Shown piece by piece: positions 63,989 through 64,000 of a stretch of DNA of 64,000 nt; positions within the stretch are counted from its first letter, which is position 1, and the number at the start of each line of letters is the position of its first letter. A program made the translations under genes and the position numbers. The notes below the pieces were generated by a model. The model was not told where the DNA came from. It did no database searches and worked only from the letters and a program-made list of their open reading frames with translations. The DNA is taken from assembly GCF_000769915.1 (NCBI RefSeq), contig NZ_JRLV01000020.1, positions 34,449-98,448 of the forward strand, given 5' to 3'. The DNA comes from Flavobacterium beibuense F44-8 (GTDB taxonomy: Bacteria; Bacteroidota; Bacteroidia; Flavobacteriales; Flavobacteriaceae).

Positions 63989-64000
63989 TTATCTCTTCAG
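63989..64000 (-). CDS. Possible C-terminal end of a minus-strand gene (partial)
   Basis: The last 12 bases read L-K-R-stop on the minus strand, 18 nt before the terminator. Terminal Lys-Arg is usual for T9SS type A sorting domains, but four codons cannot prove a gene. Confidence 0.3.
   Translation of the reverse strand: MKR

Overview
The window looks like a chromosomal segment of a Flavobacteriaceae member (Flavobacterium-like). The supporting signs are low GC, Bacteroidetes-type promoters (-7 box TAnnTTTG), Type IX secretion sorting domains (one type A, one CHU_C/type B), a SusC/SusD pair behind a FecI/FecR-type sigma/anti-sigma pair, TPR-transmembrane-HTH regulators, and a cco operon followed by hemN. 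I see no rRNA, tRNA, IS element, prophage or CRISPR array.

Layout. (1) 1-2.8 kb: end of the cbb3 oxidase maturation operon (ccoG tail, ccoH, a TauE/SafE-like membrane protein), facing hemN. The hemN promoter carries a perfect FNR/CRP-like palindrome. (2) 2.8-10.6 kb: a divergent imelysin-type (probably iron) uptake locus with a di-haem DUF1111 lipoprotein, two imelysin lipoproteins, an HTTM membrane protein and a TonB-dependent receptor. (3) 10.6-39.1 kb: a signalling island. It holds a REC-glycosyltransferase fusion, two TPR regulators followed by micro-ORFs, a five-gene minus-strand operon (REC-kinase, CHASE3 hybrid kinase, RR, CheR, CheB), and a plus-strand operon (multi-PAS hybrid kinase, REC-Hpt, RR, HEAT protein, GT2 synthase, YaiO-like barrel). 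It also holds a single-domain RR, a 1.4 kb non-coding array, and a seven-gene operon: RR, H-NOX, HNOBA-PAS kinase, FIST/NosP, kinase, Hpt, LytTR regulator. (4) 39.3-64 kb: surface and secreted functions. These are a CHU_C adhesin-like protein, a TPR-HTH regulator, PI-PLC, ECF sigma/FecR/SusC/SusD, a Crp/Fnr regulator, a 2713-residue secreted protein joining PhoD-like and PhoX-like phosphatase domains, and a cytochrome c peroxidase.

The candidate undescribed system is at 31.3-39.1 kb with an outlier at 11.9-12.2 kb. Eight promoters carry direct repeats resembling LytTR/AlgR targets (half-site CCATTCGTC or CCGTTCGTC, 21 bp period). In seven, the last half-site lies 31-32 bp from a -7 box ending in TTTG; in the eighth it is one helical turn closer. 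On the minus strand these promoters precede five short terminator-ended transcription units with no ORF (putative sibling sRNAs, four with a CCCCC box near +36 to +45) and two genes encoding related receiver domains. On the plus strand one precedes the NO-sensor operon, whose last gene is a LytTR regulator. The proposed circuit is NO (H-NOX and FIST/NosP) to kinases, to Hpt, to the LytTR regulator, to an sRNA battery. It would be analogous to, but built from different parts than, the Vibrio H-NOX/LuxU/LuxO/Qrr pathway. The repeats and spacings are read directly from the sequence; the sRNA function and NO input are inference.
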